This document shows, in pieces, positions 9,417 through 18,293 of a DNA stretch of 23,649 nucleotides; the first letter of the stretch is position 1, and each line of letters starts with the position of its first letter. A model generated the notes under the pieces. That model was given only the letters and a program-made list of their open reading frames with translations, did not search any database and was not told the DNA's origin. Position numbers and translations under genes: made by a program. Source of the stretch: Hominicoprocola sp037419475 (lineage in GTDB: Bacteria > Bacillota > Clostridia > Oscillospirales > Oscillospiraceae). Location of the stretch: contig JAXYYF010000055.1 in NCBI GenBank assembly GCA_037419475.1, positions 1 through 23,649 on the forward strand, in the 5' to 3' direction.

Positions 9417-9586
9417 TTGCTCTCCGCCCCCTTCCGCTCGATCTCCTCCACGCTTTCGACCTGCTCCATGATCGTGTCGAGCATGAACTGCGTCATGCTC
9501 ATGCCCAGCTTTGTCGCGGCCAGCTTGATGCGCCGCCGCTCGTCCGGCGTGGCGTAGACGAGCATCTTGACCTTGGCTTCCTCCAC
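9413..9586 (-). CDS. 57-aa ribbon-helix-helix protein, first gene of the par operon
   Basis: A short gene with a GTG start at 9586 and an AAGGGGGA-type RBS about 7 nt before it. The 57-residue product has a beta-strand segment (VKMLVYAT), then helix A (PDERRRIKLAATKLG) and helix B (SMTQFMLDTIMEQVE), the layout of Arc/MetJ/ParG-type dimeric repressors. Its TGA overlaps the GTG of parA by 4 nt. Small RHH proteins encoded next to ParA often repress their own promoter and can act as the centromere-binding partner. The promoter in front of it carries TGACAT inverted repeats over the -10 box, a good candidate operator. Function is inferred from fold and position. Confidence 0.85.
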   Translation of the reverse strand: MEEAKVKMLVYATPDERRRIKLAATKLGMSMTQFMLDTIMEQVESVEEIERKGAESK

Positions 9587-9632
9587 GGAAATTCCCCCTT
9601 TGGTACAGTCAGCCCCGAAATTCGACGAGGTT

Positions 9633-9716
9633 TGACATTATGATGTCATTTTATGAAAAATATTATGACATCATCGCGGCAAAAAGTCAAGAGGGAAGTG
9701 GGAGGGTTAATGTCAT
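9633..9716. promoter_or_regulatory. Operator / possible parS cluster: four TGACAT half-sites
   Basis: TGACAT occurs on the plus strand at 9633-9638 and 9666-9671, and on the minus strand (as ATGTCA) at 9643-9648 and 9710-9715. The two inner sites extend to a perfect 10-bp inverted repeat, ATGATGTCAT (9640-9649) and ATGACATCAT (9665-9674). The cluster covers the par promoter and lies between the divergent par operon and the large SLH gene. It suits binding by the RHH protein or ParB; which one is not visible. Confidence 0.65.
9662..9690 (-). promoter_or_regulatory. Promoter of the RHH-parA-parB operon
   Basis: Minus strand: -35 TTGACT (9685-9690), 17-bp spacer, -10 CATAAT (9662-9667). Each hexamer matches the sigma-A consensus at five of six positions. 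The expected start is near 9655, about 70 nt before the RHH start codon. A 10-bp inverted-repeat arm (9665-9674) overlaps the -10 box. Confidence 0.75.
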
Positions 9717-9803
9717 CTGAACGCCGCGCGCACTCGCATGGGGCGGGAGCATGGAGGAAGATGCAGTTCAGGGCGAAAAAACATACATTTCAGGCAAATT
9801 TTG

Positions 9804-9831
9804 TTCCATCCTGTCGAATCGGTGGTATGAT
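9804..9831 (+). promoter_or_regulatory. Possible promoter of the 2360-aa SLH gene
   Basis: -10 TATGAT (9826-9831) is preceded by TGG, giving an extended -10. A weak -35 TTCCAT lies at 9804-9809 with a 16-bp spacer; TTGTTC at 9801 with 19 bp is the alternative. It leaves a ~55-nt leader before the ATG at 9895. The rest of the 308-bp gap 9587-9894 holds the par promoter and operator cluster and no gene I can support. Confidence 0.5.
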
Positions 9832-9894
9832 GACCGCGTTATTGGGGCGGAGAGCGCCAAAAAAAACAGAGAAGAGCGAAGGAGGAACAAGGAA

Positions 9895-12800
9895 ATGGTA
9901 CGATCAGGGCACGCCCATGGGCGTGTGTCCAACCGGAAGGGTTGGACACAAAGAGTGTTAAGCCTTTTCATGACGCTGGTCATGCTCTTTTCTCTGCTGC
10001 CCGCTGTCGGCACGACGGCGGAGGCGGCGGAGAGCGGGCCGAGCATCGAGGTGGGCCGGCAGGACGCGACGGGCCCGGGCTGGACATGGAGCAACGGCAC
10101 GCTGGCGCTCAACGGCGTGTACGCGCCGGGAGGCATCAAATTCAACGACTCAAGCCCGAAGGACGTCACGATCGTGGTGTCGGGCTACAATCAGGTCGGC
10201 TTTGTGAGCACGGTGAAAGCCGGCCTGACGATCAAGGGCACCGGCATGCTGGATGTGGAGAAAAATATCGAAGCCGGCACTGCTGTCTGGAACTACGCGG
10301 GCCGACTGACGGTCGAGAGCGGCTACATCAAGGCCTATGGCATGTACGCCGCGAGCACCCAGAGCAGAAATGAGAAGAACGATGACTACTATGACGGCCT
10401 TCTGACTGTCAAGGGCGGCTATGTGGAGCTCAGCGACGGCATCGGTGCAACGAACCTCTGCGGCTGCTATGAACAGACCGGCGGCTATGTGCGGGCCGAA
10501 CGTGTTTACATGCGCGGCGGTAAGATCAGCGGCGGCTATCTGAAAACGACCTATGCGCTCGGTTCGCCGGATGGTGTGCGCGATGGCACGACCTTTACCA
10601 TCAGCGGCGGCGTGGTCAATATCGGCACACATCTACTTACCAATTCGCGCGCCCCGATCAAGTTCAGCATCACCGGCGGCGTGACCGTTTTCGGCGGCGC
10701 TGCCGATAGGGTGAGCGAGGCGAACGTCACCGTCGGCGGCAGCCTGAAGAAGATGGACAAAACCGGCAAGACGGTGACGGCGCTGAGCGACGCCAAAATC
10801 ATCGCAACGAACTACGTGGACGCTTCCAGGCTGGCAAGTGATAGCACTGTTTCTCTGGCGGACGGCGCCTATGTGGCGGGCGATGTGAATACCTCGGGGA
10901 CCGTAAGAGTGGGCGGAGACGTCTACGTGGCGGGCTCCGTCAAGGGCGGGTCGGTCACCGGCGGCAAGTCCAGCATACTGGCGGTGGAAGCGAAGAACGG
11001 CACGGCGGTCGAGACAACGAGCGGCGGCCTGAACGGCAATCTGGTAGCCGCGTCGAGCGCGAACGGCGCGGGTGTGAAGCTCGCCGGTGCGGTGGAAAAG
11101 CCCTCGTATGGGTGGAATACCAGCATCAGCACGGTGGTCGCGCGCGGCAATGGCAGCGATGCGGCGTTCACCGGCGGCATTTCGGCCAACGGCACGGTCA
11201 TCGCTGCCAACACCGGCAGCGGCGCGGGTGCGCAGGTCGGAAAATTTGAAATGGGCAACGACACGTGGGCGACGTCGGCGCAGATCACCGGCTACAGCGC
11301 GAACGGCGAGGGCGTGGTGTTCACCGAGGGCTTTGAAACAAATTACGGCAGCATCACCGGCGCGGGCCGGACGTGCGGCGTGAACTTTGCGCCGGTGAGC
11401 GGGGATGTTAGGCTGCGGCTTGCCAGCAACAGTGCGGGGCCGTTCTGCGCCTATGCCGGCAGCGGCGCGGCGGTGAAAAAGACGGACAACGTGAGCTTCC
11501 ACAGCAACTATGACTGTCCGGTGATCTATGCCGCGGGCATCGGCGAAACGCGCCATGAGGGCACGTTCGCGGATGCGCTCACGGCGAACGCGGGCTTTGT
11601 CCGCGTCGGCAACCATGCGAAGATCTGCGCGGTGGGCGACGGCGCGGCGCAAACGGTCGCGGCGTGGAATACGGACACGGTCAAGAACGAGTATTTCGGC
11701 GGCTATGGCGGCGCGGACGTGACGTTCGCGGGCTTCTTCTACGATGTGGACTACAAGAAGCCTGCCGCGGCTGACGCAAAGGATCTTGCGGCGGACAACA
11801 CGTATTACGCCAAGTGGACGGTGACGGCTTCGGGCAAGACGGTCTATCCATTCAGCATCACGTTTGACAGCAATTGGTACAAGACGCTGAACGAGTACGG
11901 CATCAGCTGGGACAGACAGACCAATACGCTGACGCTCGACGGCGCGTACATCATCGGCAATTACGGCGGCGTGACGCTGCCCGCGGGCAGCACCGTCGTG
12001 GTCAAGGGCAACAGCGGCATCCGAAACCTGTCCTACTACGGCATCGCACTTGTGTCCTCCGGCGCGGGCAATGTGACCGTCAAGGCGGCGGCAAAGGAGA
12101 CGAAGCTGGCGCTGAGCAGCTGGAACGGCAAAGCCATGCAGCTCGGCAACGGCGGGCTTGTGATGTACCGCGGCACGGTGGATCTCTGGAGCGGTCTGAA
12201 GTCTGGGAACGATCCCGCCTACGTCGGCGACGCGGTCACGCGCGCCAACAGCGGCGTAACGATGGACATTCAGGGCGCAGGGAAGGCCGGAGATGCGCTT
12301 GAGGCGGTCACGCACAGCACGAAAGACCGGTATTATAAGTGCAACAAGCTGGCCAATACGGCGAAGTATCTGACGCTCTCGGCGGACTGCGTTTCCCACT
12401 TTGACGACCGCTTCGGCGGCGTGGTCGACGAGACGAACTACAAGCAGTACACCGCGGAGAGCACGCCGAACGAGTATGCCAACAGTCAGGGCTACACCTT
12501 TGCGGGCTGGTACACCTGCATCGACGGCGTGATAACCTACATCAACAACGGCACGAAGCTTGAGGGCGACGCGGTCGAAGGCGTGCAGTATTACGCCAAA
12601 TGGACGCGCAATGGCAATACCGTGCGCACGGAGGTGTTCGACCTTAAAAGCACGGCGTCCGATTACGTAAGCGAACAGGGCTGGGAGTGGATTCCGAATT
12701 CGTATTATGAGGATGGGAACGCGCTGCTCAAGCTCGAGAACACGACCATGGACGCGCGCGGACAGCGGATAGCGAATCTGATGATCGAAAAAAATATTAC

Positions 12801-15800
12801 CATCGAGATTCAGGGCGACAACCGCCTGATCCTGCGCGCTGACGGCGAGAGCGGCAACGTGCGCGGCATCTCGACCAACGACCTGATCGTCAAGGGCAGC
12901 GGCAGCCTGACCATTCTGATCGTCGGCTGCGCGGACGCGACGAGCAGCTATGCGCTCCGCTCGACGTATCTGTTCTCAATCGAGGAGGGCGCACAGGTCA
13001 CGGCCGTCACCGAGGCGGCGAGCGGCGAGAGCTATGGCGTGCGCTTGCTTGACAGCGGCAAAATCACCATGGCGAACGGCACGTCCCTGACCGCGCAGGG
13101 CGGCACACAGGCCATCCGCACCAAAAGAATCACTGCCGACGGCGCGACGGCCTACGCCGGAGAGAGCGCCGACACGGCGGCAAAGCGCGGCAGCGTCAGC
13201 AGTGCGCTGAGTGCGGATTACAAGTATGCCCGCATCAGCTTCCTGCCGGTCATCACGGTGGGCGCGCCGGAGGGCGACGCGGCGTACGGCACGGCGAAGA
13301 GCTGGGAGCTCGGCGTCACGGTTGACCGCGCGCCCGGCGAGGCGATGCACGTGGAGTGGCAGAACGGCGAGAACTGGACCGCGGACGCGCCGAACGGCCT
13401 GAGCGCGGTGCTGAGTGCGCCGGAGGCTTTGAGCGGCACGCTGACGGTCAACGCCGGTGCGTCGGCGGCGGTCGGCAGCTACACGCTGCGCGTGAAGAGC
13501 GGCGAGAGCATTTCCAACACCGTCACGGTCAAGGTCGTCAAGGCCGCCGTGACCATCGATGGCGTGAGCCTGAACGGAAAGACCTACGACGGAACGCCGC
13601 TGGCGGTCAGCGGCACACCGGCGGTCAAGAGCACCGGCGGCACGGTGCTTGACAATGTGGACGTTACGGCGAAGTGGGAGCGAAAGAACTCCGACGGCAG
13701 CTTCACGGAGGTTCGTCCGGACGAAACGAAGCACGCGGGCGAGTACCGCTATGTGCTCGCGGTGGACACGGCGGACTGCGCGGGCTCGCTGACACTGGAG
13801 GCGGCGGTCGCTCAGCGTGCGCTGACCGTGCGCGCGCCGATGCTGCGCGCCTATGTGGGCGATGCGGCTCCGGCGCTGGGTGCGCCGACAGTCGAGGGTA
13901 CGCTCTCCGGCGGCGATACGGTCGGTCAGGCCGCGAGCATGCGGTATGAGACCACGCCGGATATGAACGCTGCCGGAGAGACGAAAATCCTGATCGGCGG
14001 CATGACGATTCTGGACGCGCAGGGCATTGAGGTAACGGACGATTACAATATCACCTACGTTCCCGGCAAGCTGACCGTCGCGGAGCATGCGGTGTTTGAC
14101 GACCGCTTCGGCGGCAGCATCGACGAGACGAACTACGCTTCCTACACGACGGCCTCGAGCGCCTACGCGAGTGCGCAGGGCTATGAATTTGCGGGCTGGT
14201 ACACCGACATCGACGGTGCGGGCGCGAAGCTCACCGGCGAGGCGGCAGACGGCGCGCGGTATTACGCCAAGTGGACGCGCGGCGGAAAGACCGTGCGCAC
14301 GCAGGCGCTGGATCACCTGTTTGCCGGCAGTGAGGATACTGCGGGCGTGGCCAATGCGGAGCAGGGCTGGAGCTGGAACGGCAGCGTGCTCACGCTCGAC
14401 GGCGCGACGTTCGACGTGAAGGGCGAGAACGCCCTGAAGTATAACGGCACCGACGCGCTGTGTCTGGCACTGGTGGGCGACAACCGCCTGACCGCCAGCG
14501 GCATCGACGGCGGCACGGTCGAGGTCCTTCGGGCGGATAACGGCCTGAGCGTGGAATACGGCGGCGCGCTGAGCGTTTCCGTCCGCGCGGACGGCACGAA
14601 CCCGAGCATCAGCACGGCCATTTCCACCTTCAACATGGTCGTTCAGGGCGGCGCGCAGATCACAGCGGTCAGCGGCGGCGCGACGACCTGCAGCTTCGGC
14701 GTAAAGGCCGGGGGCAGTATTCTTCTGGAGGACGGCTCGGAACTGAGCGCGAAGAGCGGTGCGGCGCATGAGGAGTGCGCCGTGAAGGCGGACAGCATGC
14801 TCAGGGTCGAGACCGGCTGCATCCTGACCGCAGAGGGCGCGGGCAAGGCGCTCTCCGGCGCGCTGATCGTGGGTGACTACGCGGTTATCCTCGGCGGTGA
14901 GGACGCGGCGAACGCGGCGGAAAAGACCGCGGGCGAGCTGGCGGACTGCAAGTATGTGCATGTGAGCTATCCCGCCATGGCGATCCTGAGCAGGCAGAGC
15001 GGCAGCCTGACCTACGGCAGCGCGGAGGCGATGGTCTACGGCCTGCGCCTGACCGGCTTCACCGACGCGGGCGAGCCGGCCGTGGTGTGGTACGATGAAA
15101 ACGGCGCGGAGACCGCCGCGCCGGCGGGTCTGCGCACCGAGCTTGCGAGCGCGGGCGGCAGCGCGTATACGCTGCGTGTTTACGCGGTCAACGGCGCGGC
15201 AAAGGCCGACGCGGGCAGCTACCGTCTCGGCGTGCGGGTGCCGGACAGCGGCGCGCGCGTGGATTCCAACATCATGGATCTCACGGTGGCCAAGGCGGTA
15301 CGCGGCAATGTGACGCTTGCAGAGTATGCTGTGCGCGACAACAGCCGCGTGCAGACTGAGCAGAGCTACAGCGTGGACATTACATCGGCGCTGGTGGAGG
15401 GCTGGCGCGTGTCGGCCCAGAGCGCGGACAACAGAGCATTTCTCTCCGACGGCGTGATCAGCGCGGACGGCGAGGGCCGCGTCACCCTGAATTTCATGGC
15501 GCAGCCGATGGATGAGGGTACGCGCGGCACGATCACCGTGACAGTCGAGAGCGGCAACTATGAGACCTACAGCATCATTCTTCCGGTCACGGCCGCGGCG
15601 AAGAGCGGTGTGGCCATCGATCTGAGCGGCCTGACGGTCGCGGGCGCGGGCAAGGCCTACGACGGCACGGCAGTCAGCCGCAGCGGCGAGGCCAGTGCGG
15701 CGGAGATCGGCGCGGACGGCTTCGACTACCAGTGGTTCGAGGTCTACAGCGCCGGCGATGACACCTATGTTATCGAACGCGACACCGCGCCGGTGAAGCC

Positions 15801-16977
15801 GGGCAGCTACCGGCTCGCGGCAAGCGTGAAGAGCGACAACCCCGACTATACCGGCAGCGGCTTCCTCTCCTTCGTCATTGAGAAGGCCGGGCTGGTCATC
15901 CGTGCGGCTGACCGCGCGGTGAAGGTCGGCGCGGCTGCACCCGACCTGACGAATCCCGTGCGCGGCACGGATTACAGCGTGAGCGGTCTGGTCGACGGCG
16001 ACGCGCTCTCGCTCACGATGGCGTATTATAAGGACGGTGCGCCGGTCACGCCCGACACCTCGGCGGCGGGCAGCTATGACATCGTGGTCTGCGCGGTGAG
16101 CGCGGATACGGCGCTCTACACCGTGCAGACGGTCAGCGGCACGCTGACGGTCCGCGCGAATGATTCCACGCCGGGCGGCGGAGGCGGCGGCAGAGGCGGC
16201 TCCGCGGCGACCTATCCGGTCGGCACGCCCGCGCAGAGCACGGGCGGCAGCGTGACGAGCGTGAAGAACGCTTCGGCGGGCGACACCGTGACCATTACCG
16301 TGACGCCTGAGAGCGGCTATGTTATCGGCAGCGTGACGGTCAGAGACAGCAAGGGCAATGCGCTTGCGGTAAAGGCGCTCGGCGGCGGAAAGTACAGCTT
16401 TACCATGCCTGCGGGCGCGGTGACGGTCGAAGCCTCGTTCACGAAGAGTGCGCCGGACTTCACCGATGTGAAGGCGGGCAAGTGGTACACGGACGCGATC
16501 ACGTGGGCGGTCGGACAGGGCATCACGAACGGTGTCGGAAACGGCCTGTTCGCCCCCGACGAGGGCTGTACGCGCGGCCAGATCGTGACGTTCCTATGGC
16601 GTGCGGCGGGCTCTCCCGAGCCGAAGGAGCTGAGCGGCTTTGCCGATGTGGGCGCGTCGAAGTTCTACGCCAAGGCGGTGGCGTGGGCTGTGGAGAACGG
16701 CATCACCACCGGTACCGCGGCGGAGAGCTTTGAGCCCGATGCGGTCTGCACGCGCGCTCAGACAGTGACGTTCCTCTGCCGTGCGCTCGGCGCGGCGGCC
16801 GAGGGCGGCGCGGGCTTTACCGACGTGAAGGGCGGCCAGTGGTACTCCGATGCGATCGCGTGGGCGGTCGAAAGCGGCGTGACCAACGGCGTCGGCGATG
16901 GGTTGTTCGCCCCCGACGAGGGCTGCACGCGCGCGCAGATCGTGACGTTCCTCTTCCGCGCGTATCAGGAAAAATAA
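9895..16977 (+). CDS. Giant SLH-anchored surface protein (2360 aa) with internal duplications
   Basis: The ATG at 9895 is chosen because GGAGG (9881-9885) precedes it and an N-terminal signal sequence follows (basic start, then LSLFMTLVMLFSLLPAVG, cleavage probably after AEA). Four modules open with a W-x-W...LTLDGA pattern and continue as beta-helix-like turns, near residues 62, 670, 930 and 1492. YYAKW-containing Listeria-type repeats lie near 637, 898 and 1455. Two MBG-like regions begin with TYDGT/AYDGT near 1229 and 1920, each followed by a VG-x-AAP module near 1321 and 2016. A glycine linker (about 2092-2106) leads to an InlB-like domain (about 2107-2182) and three SLH domains (about 2186, 2247, 2306) that end the protein. 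SLH domains tether it to wall polymer; the rest forms a long rod for adhesion or glycan binding (inference). Transcribed divergently from the par operon. Confidence 0.93.
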   Translation: MVRSGHAHGRVSNRKGWTQRVLSLFMTLVMLFSLLPAVGTTAEAAESGPSIEVGRQDATGPGWTWSNGTLALNGVYAPGGIKFNDSSPKDVTIVVSGYNQVGFVSTVKAGLTIKGTGMLDVEKNIEAGTAVWNYAGRLTVESGYIKAYGMYAASTQSRNEKNDDYYDGLLTVKGGYVELSDGIGATNLCGCYEQTGGYVRAERVYMRGGKISGGYLKTTYALGSPDGVRDGTTFTISGGVVNIGTHLLTNSRAPIKFSITGGVTVFGGAADRVSEANVTVGGSLKKMDKTGKTVTALSDAKIIATNYVDASRLASDSTVSLADGAYVAGDVNTSGTVRVGGDVYVAGSVKGGSVTGGKSSILAVEAKNGTAVETTSGGLNGNLVAASSANGAGVKLAGAVEKPSYGWNTSISTVVARGNGSDAAFTGGISANGTVIAANTGSGAGAQVGKFEMGNDTWATSAQITGYSANGEGVVFTEGFETNYGSITGAGRTCGVNFAPVSGDVRLRLASNSAGPFCAYAGSGAAVKKTDNVSFHSNYDCPVIYAAGIGETRHEGTFADALTANAGFVRVGNHAKICAVGDGAAQTVAAWNTDTVKNEYFGGYGGADVTFAGFFYDVDYKKPAAADAKDLAADNTYYAKWTVTASGKTVYPFSITFDSNWYKTLNEYGISWDRQTNTLTLDGAYIIGNYGGVTLPAGSTVVVKGNSGIRNLSYYGIALVSSGAGNVTVKAAAKETKLALSSWNGKAMQLGNGGLVMYRGTVDLWSGLKSGNDPAYVGDAVTRANSGVTMDIQGAGKAGDALEAVTHSTKDRYYKCNKLANTAKYLTLSADCVSHFDDRFGGVVDETNYKQYTAESTPNEYANSQGYTFAGWYTCIDGVITYINNGTKLEGDAVEGVQYYAKWTRNGNTVRTEVFDLKSTASDYVSEQGWEWIPNSYYEDGNALLKLENTTMDARGQRIANLMIEKNITIEIQGDNRLILRADGESGNVRGISTNDLIVKGSGSLTILIVGCADATSSYALRSTYLFSIEEGAQVTAVTEAASGESYGVRLLDSGKITMANGTSLTAQGGTQAIRTKRITADGATAYAGESADTAAKRGSVSSALSADYKYARISFLPVITVGAPEGDAAYGTAKSWELGVTVDRAPGEAMHVEWQNGENWTADAPNGLSAVLSAPEALSGTLTVNAGASAAVGSYTLRVKSGESISNTVTVKVVKAAVTIDGVSLNGKTYDGTPLAVSGTPAVKSTGGTVLDNVDVTAKWERKNSDGSFTEVRPDETKHAGEYRYVLAVDTADCAGSLTLEAAVAQRALTVRAPMLRAYVGDAAPALGAPTVEGTLSGGDTVGQAASMRYETTPDMNAAGETKILIGGMTILDAQGIEVTDDYNITYVPGKLTVAEHAVFDDRFGGSIDETNYASYTTASSAYASAQGYEFAGWYTDIDGAGAKLTGEAADGARYYAKWTRGGKTVRTQALDHLFAGSEDTAGVANAEQGWSWNGSVLTLDGATFDVKGENALKYNGTDALCLALVGDNRLTASGIDGGTVEVLRADNGLSVEYGGALSVSVRADGTNPSISTAISTFNMVVQGGAQITAVSGGATTCSFGVKAGGSILLEDGSELSAKSGAAHEECAVKADSMLRVETGCILTAEGAGKALSGALIVGDYAVILGGEDAANAAEKTAGELADCKYVHVSYPAMAILSRQSGSLTYGSAEAMVYGLRLTGFTDAGEPAVVWYDENGAETAAPAGLRTELASAGGSAYTLRVYAVNGAAKADAGSYRLGVRVPDSGARVDSNIMDLTVAKAVRGNVTLAEYAVRDNSRVQTEQSYSVDITSALVEGWRVSAQSADNRAFLSDGVISADGEGRVTLNFMAQPMDEGTRGTITVTVESGNYETYSIILPVTAAAKSGVAIDLSGLTVAGAGKAYDGTAVSRSGEASAAEIGADGFDYQWFEVYSAGDDTYVIERDTAPVKPGSYRLAASVKSDNPDYTGSGFLSFVIEKAGLVIRAADRAVKVGAAAPDLTNPVRGTDYSVSGLVDGDALSLTMAYYKDGAPVTPDTSAAGSYDIVVCAVSADTALYTVQTVSGTLTVRANDSTPGGGGGGRGGSAATYPVGTPAQSTGGSVTSVKNASAGDTVTITVTPESGYVIGSVTVRDSKGNALAVKALGGGKYSFTMPAGAVTVEASFTKSAPDFTDVKAGKWYTDAITWAVGQGITNGVGNGLFAPDEGCTRGQIVTFLWRAAGSPEPKELSGFADVGASKFYAKAVAWAVENGITTGTAAESFEPDAVCTRAQTVTFLCRALGAAAEGGAGFTDVKGGQWYSDAIAWAVESGVTNGVGDGLFAPDEGCTRAQIVTFLFRAYQEK
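12397..16130 (+). repeat. Diverged internal tandem duplication inside the 2360-aa SLH gene
   Basis: The module order FDDRFGG / YYAKWT / W-x-W beta-helix / YG-(T/S)-A Ig-like / YDGT / VG-x-AAP occurs twice. FDDRFGG lies at residues 835 and 1400, YAKWT at 898 and 1455, YDGT at 1230 and 1920, and VG-x-AAP at 1321 and 2016. The offset grows from about 565 to about 695 residues, so copy 2 has gained sequence or lost less. DNA identity is highest around 12397-12450 against 14092-14140. Confidence 0.65.
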
Positions 16978-16998
16978 AACCGCACAGCAGACGCGAAA

Positions 16999-17032
16999 AA
17001 GCGGCAGGCCATTGGCCTGCCGCTTCTTTTTT
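16999..17032. terminator. Bidirectional terminator between convergent SLH gene and PrsW operon
   Basis: A perfect 12-bp stem AAGCGGCAGGCC / GGCCTGCCGCTT with an ATT loop. The plus strand runs into C then six T (17027-17032), and the minus strand into five T. It serves the giant SLH gene (stop 16977) and the sigma-factor operon (last stop 17038). Confidence 0.92.
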
Positions 17033-17037
17033 GCGGG

Positions 17038-17673
17038 TTACCGGTTTGGTTCGTCCGCCGTGCGCCGCTCAAACGCGGCGAGTGCGAGCGCGGTGAGCAG
17101 GGGGATGAAGTACGCGGTCAGCTGCGGCGCGCCGGGGGCGCTGATGAGCAGATTGTAGATCGCGTGGTAGATGATGGCAACGCACAAAAGACCGAACAGG
17201 CAGGCCGCGCGCAGCGCGCGGCTCTGCCACACGGGGCGCAGGGCGCTGCCGTAAACGCTGCCGCAGACGACATGCATGGCGCCCGTGCCGAAGCCGCGGA
17301 TGAGCAGGTACGTGAACTGTCCGGCACCATTCTGCGTGAGGTAGCAGACGTTTTCAAACGTGGCGAAGCTGGCGGCCAGCACGACGGCGGCGAGCCGGAA
17401 GCGGGAGGCGGACGGCTCGAACACGGCGAGGTAGAACAGCAGCGGCAGGAGCTTCATGATCTCCTCCACCACCGGTGCGACCTGTGTGGCGGCGTTGACG
17501 GCGTCCGCGCCGTAATAGCGGGCGAAAAACGTGTTGAGATAGGCCGAGAGCAGGCACGAGAGCATGCCCGCAAGACAGAAGAGCAGAGCGGGGCGGCTTC
17601 TGCGCGGGAGAAAGAGCAGTGTCACCGCGAGCGGCGCGGCCATGCAGACGAAAATATTTTCAATGTAGGTCAT
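17038..17673 (-). CDS. PrsW-family intramembrane protease
   Basis: A 211-residue polytopic protein with the PrsW signatures in order: EE-xx-K (E70, E71, K74), F-x-x-FEN (F103-N108), a membrane histidine H134 in GTGAMHVV, and H170 in YHAIYN. In Bacillus subtilis PrsW makes the first cut in the anti-sigma factor RsiW and so frees sigma-W. Here it is the last gene of an operon that begins with an ECF sigma factor, so an analogous role on the two-TM product encoded upstream is a natural inference. The ATG at 17673 overlaps the stop of the previous gene (ATGA). The frame stays open upstream to 18198, but that part is in another frame of the seven-TM gene and is not membrane-like, so it is not coding. 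Confidence 0.88.
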   Translation of the reverse strand: MTYIENIFVCMAAPLAVTLLFLPRRSRPALLFCLAGMLSCLLSAYLNTFFARYYGADAVNAATQVAPVVEEIMKLLPLLFYLAVFEPSASRFRLAAVVLAASFATFENVCYLTQNGAGQFTYLLIRGFGTGAMHVVCGSVYGSALRPVWQSRALRAACLFGLLCVAIIYHAIYNLLISAPGAPQLTAYFIPLLTALALAAFERRTADEPNR

Positions 17674-18293
17674 GCGTCCACCGCCTTTCCCAGTGTGGGC
17701 AGGAACAGCGCAAGCACGGCGGAGAGCAGAAAATCGAACCAGAAATAGGGATTGGTGAGCGTGTCGCTCACCCAAAAGCACGACGACGTCCAGAGCGCGT
17801 ACTCCAGCGCCGTGAAGCCGAGGACGGCTTGATGGAAGCGGCACAGGCGCGCATCGCCGCTTTTTTTCGCCCAAACAAGTCCGCGCACGGCGCACCATGC
17901 CGCCAGCATCGTCATGCCGCACATGAGGACGTTGGAGAGGACGTCCCCGAGCATGACGTAGAACGCAAACTGGGGCAGGCCGAGTGCGGGGACGAGGAGG
18001 CACAGCCTCGTGCGGAAGCGGCGTTCCGCCGCAGAGGGCAGCGTGAGCGTGAGCGCGGAGAGAAAGACGAAGCTTGCGATCCACGCGAGGTCGGAGACGT
18101 AGAAGATCTGCGGCGTTTCCTGCCGCAGGGCAAGGTGGAGCGTCCAGTAGAGCGTGCCGAGGGCAAAGGTGCCGTAAAAACAGGCGAGCAGGAACCACGG
18201 CTGGCGGCGGCTTTGAAAATACCGGCGCAGCGCGGCGCAGAAGCCGCAGGCCGTGACGAGGAACTGCACGAGGTAATCCCAGAATTCAAGCAT
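17670..18293 (-). CDS. Seven-TM membrane protein of unknown function in the sigma operon
   Basis: A 207-residue protein with about seven hydrophobic segments (near residues 8-25, 32-55, 64-85, 95-110, 115-140, 160-178 and 185-203). Aromatic residues are frequent near the membrane faces, and a WAKKSGD loop is likely cytoplasmic. The ATG at 18293 is chosen because AGGAG lies 7 nt upstream; it overlaps the preceding stop by 8 nt. An upstream ATG at 18326 would add an Arg-rich tail and overlap more deeply. I recognise no family. Its place between the candidate anti-sigma protein and PrsW suggests a sensor or scaffold for the regulated cleavage step, which is inference only. Confidence 0.8.
   Translation of the reverse strand: MLEFWDYLVQFLVTACGFCAALRRYFQSRRQPWFLLACFYGTFALGTLYWTLHLALRQETPQIFYVSDLAWIASFVFLSALTLTLPSAAERRFRTRLCLLVPALGLPQFAFYVMLGDVLSNVLMCGMTMLAAWCAVRGLVWAKKSGDARLCRFHQAVLGFTALEYALWTSSCFWVSDTLTNPYFWFDFLLSAVLALFLPTLGKAVDA

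Noticed and set aside
8277..9557. 426-codon plus-strand open frame opposite parA/parB
   Set aside because: The minus strand encodes unmistakable ParA and ParB motifs; the plus frame is a shadow.
9653..9961. Small plus-strand open frame in the par/SLH intergenic region
   Set aside because: It spans the par promoter, operator and the SLH gene start, has no RBS and no recognisable sequence.
12976..14961. 661-codon open frame antisense to the giant SLH gene
   Set aside because: Same GC-driven shadow composition; the plus strand carries coherent repeats and SLH domains.
17674..18198. N-terminal extension of the PrsW-type protein
   Set aside because: The extension is Arg/Pro-rich and out of frame with the well-supported seven-TM gene; the ATG at 17673 overlaps the upstream stop in ATGA as expected for coupling.
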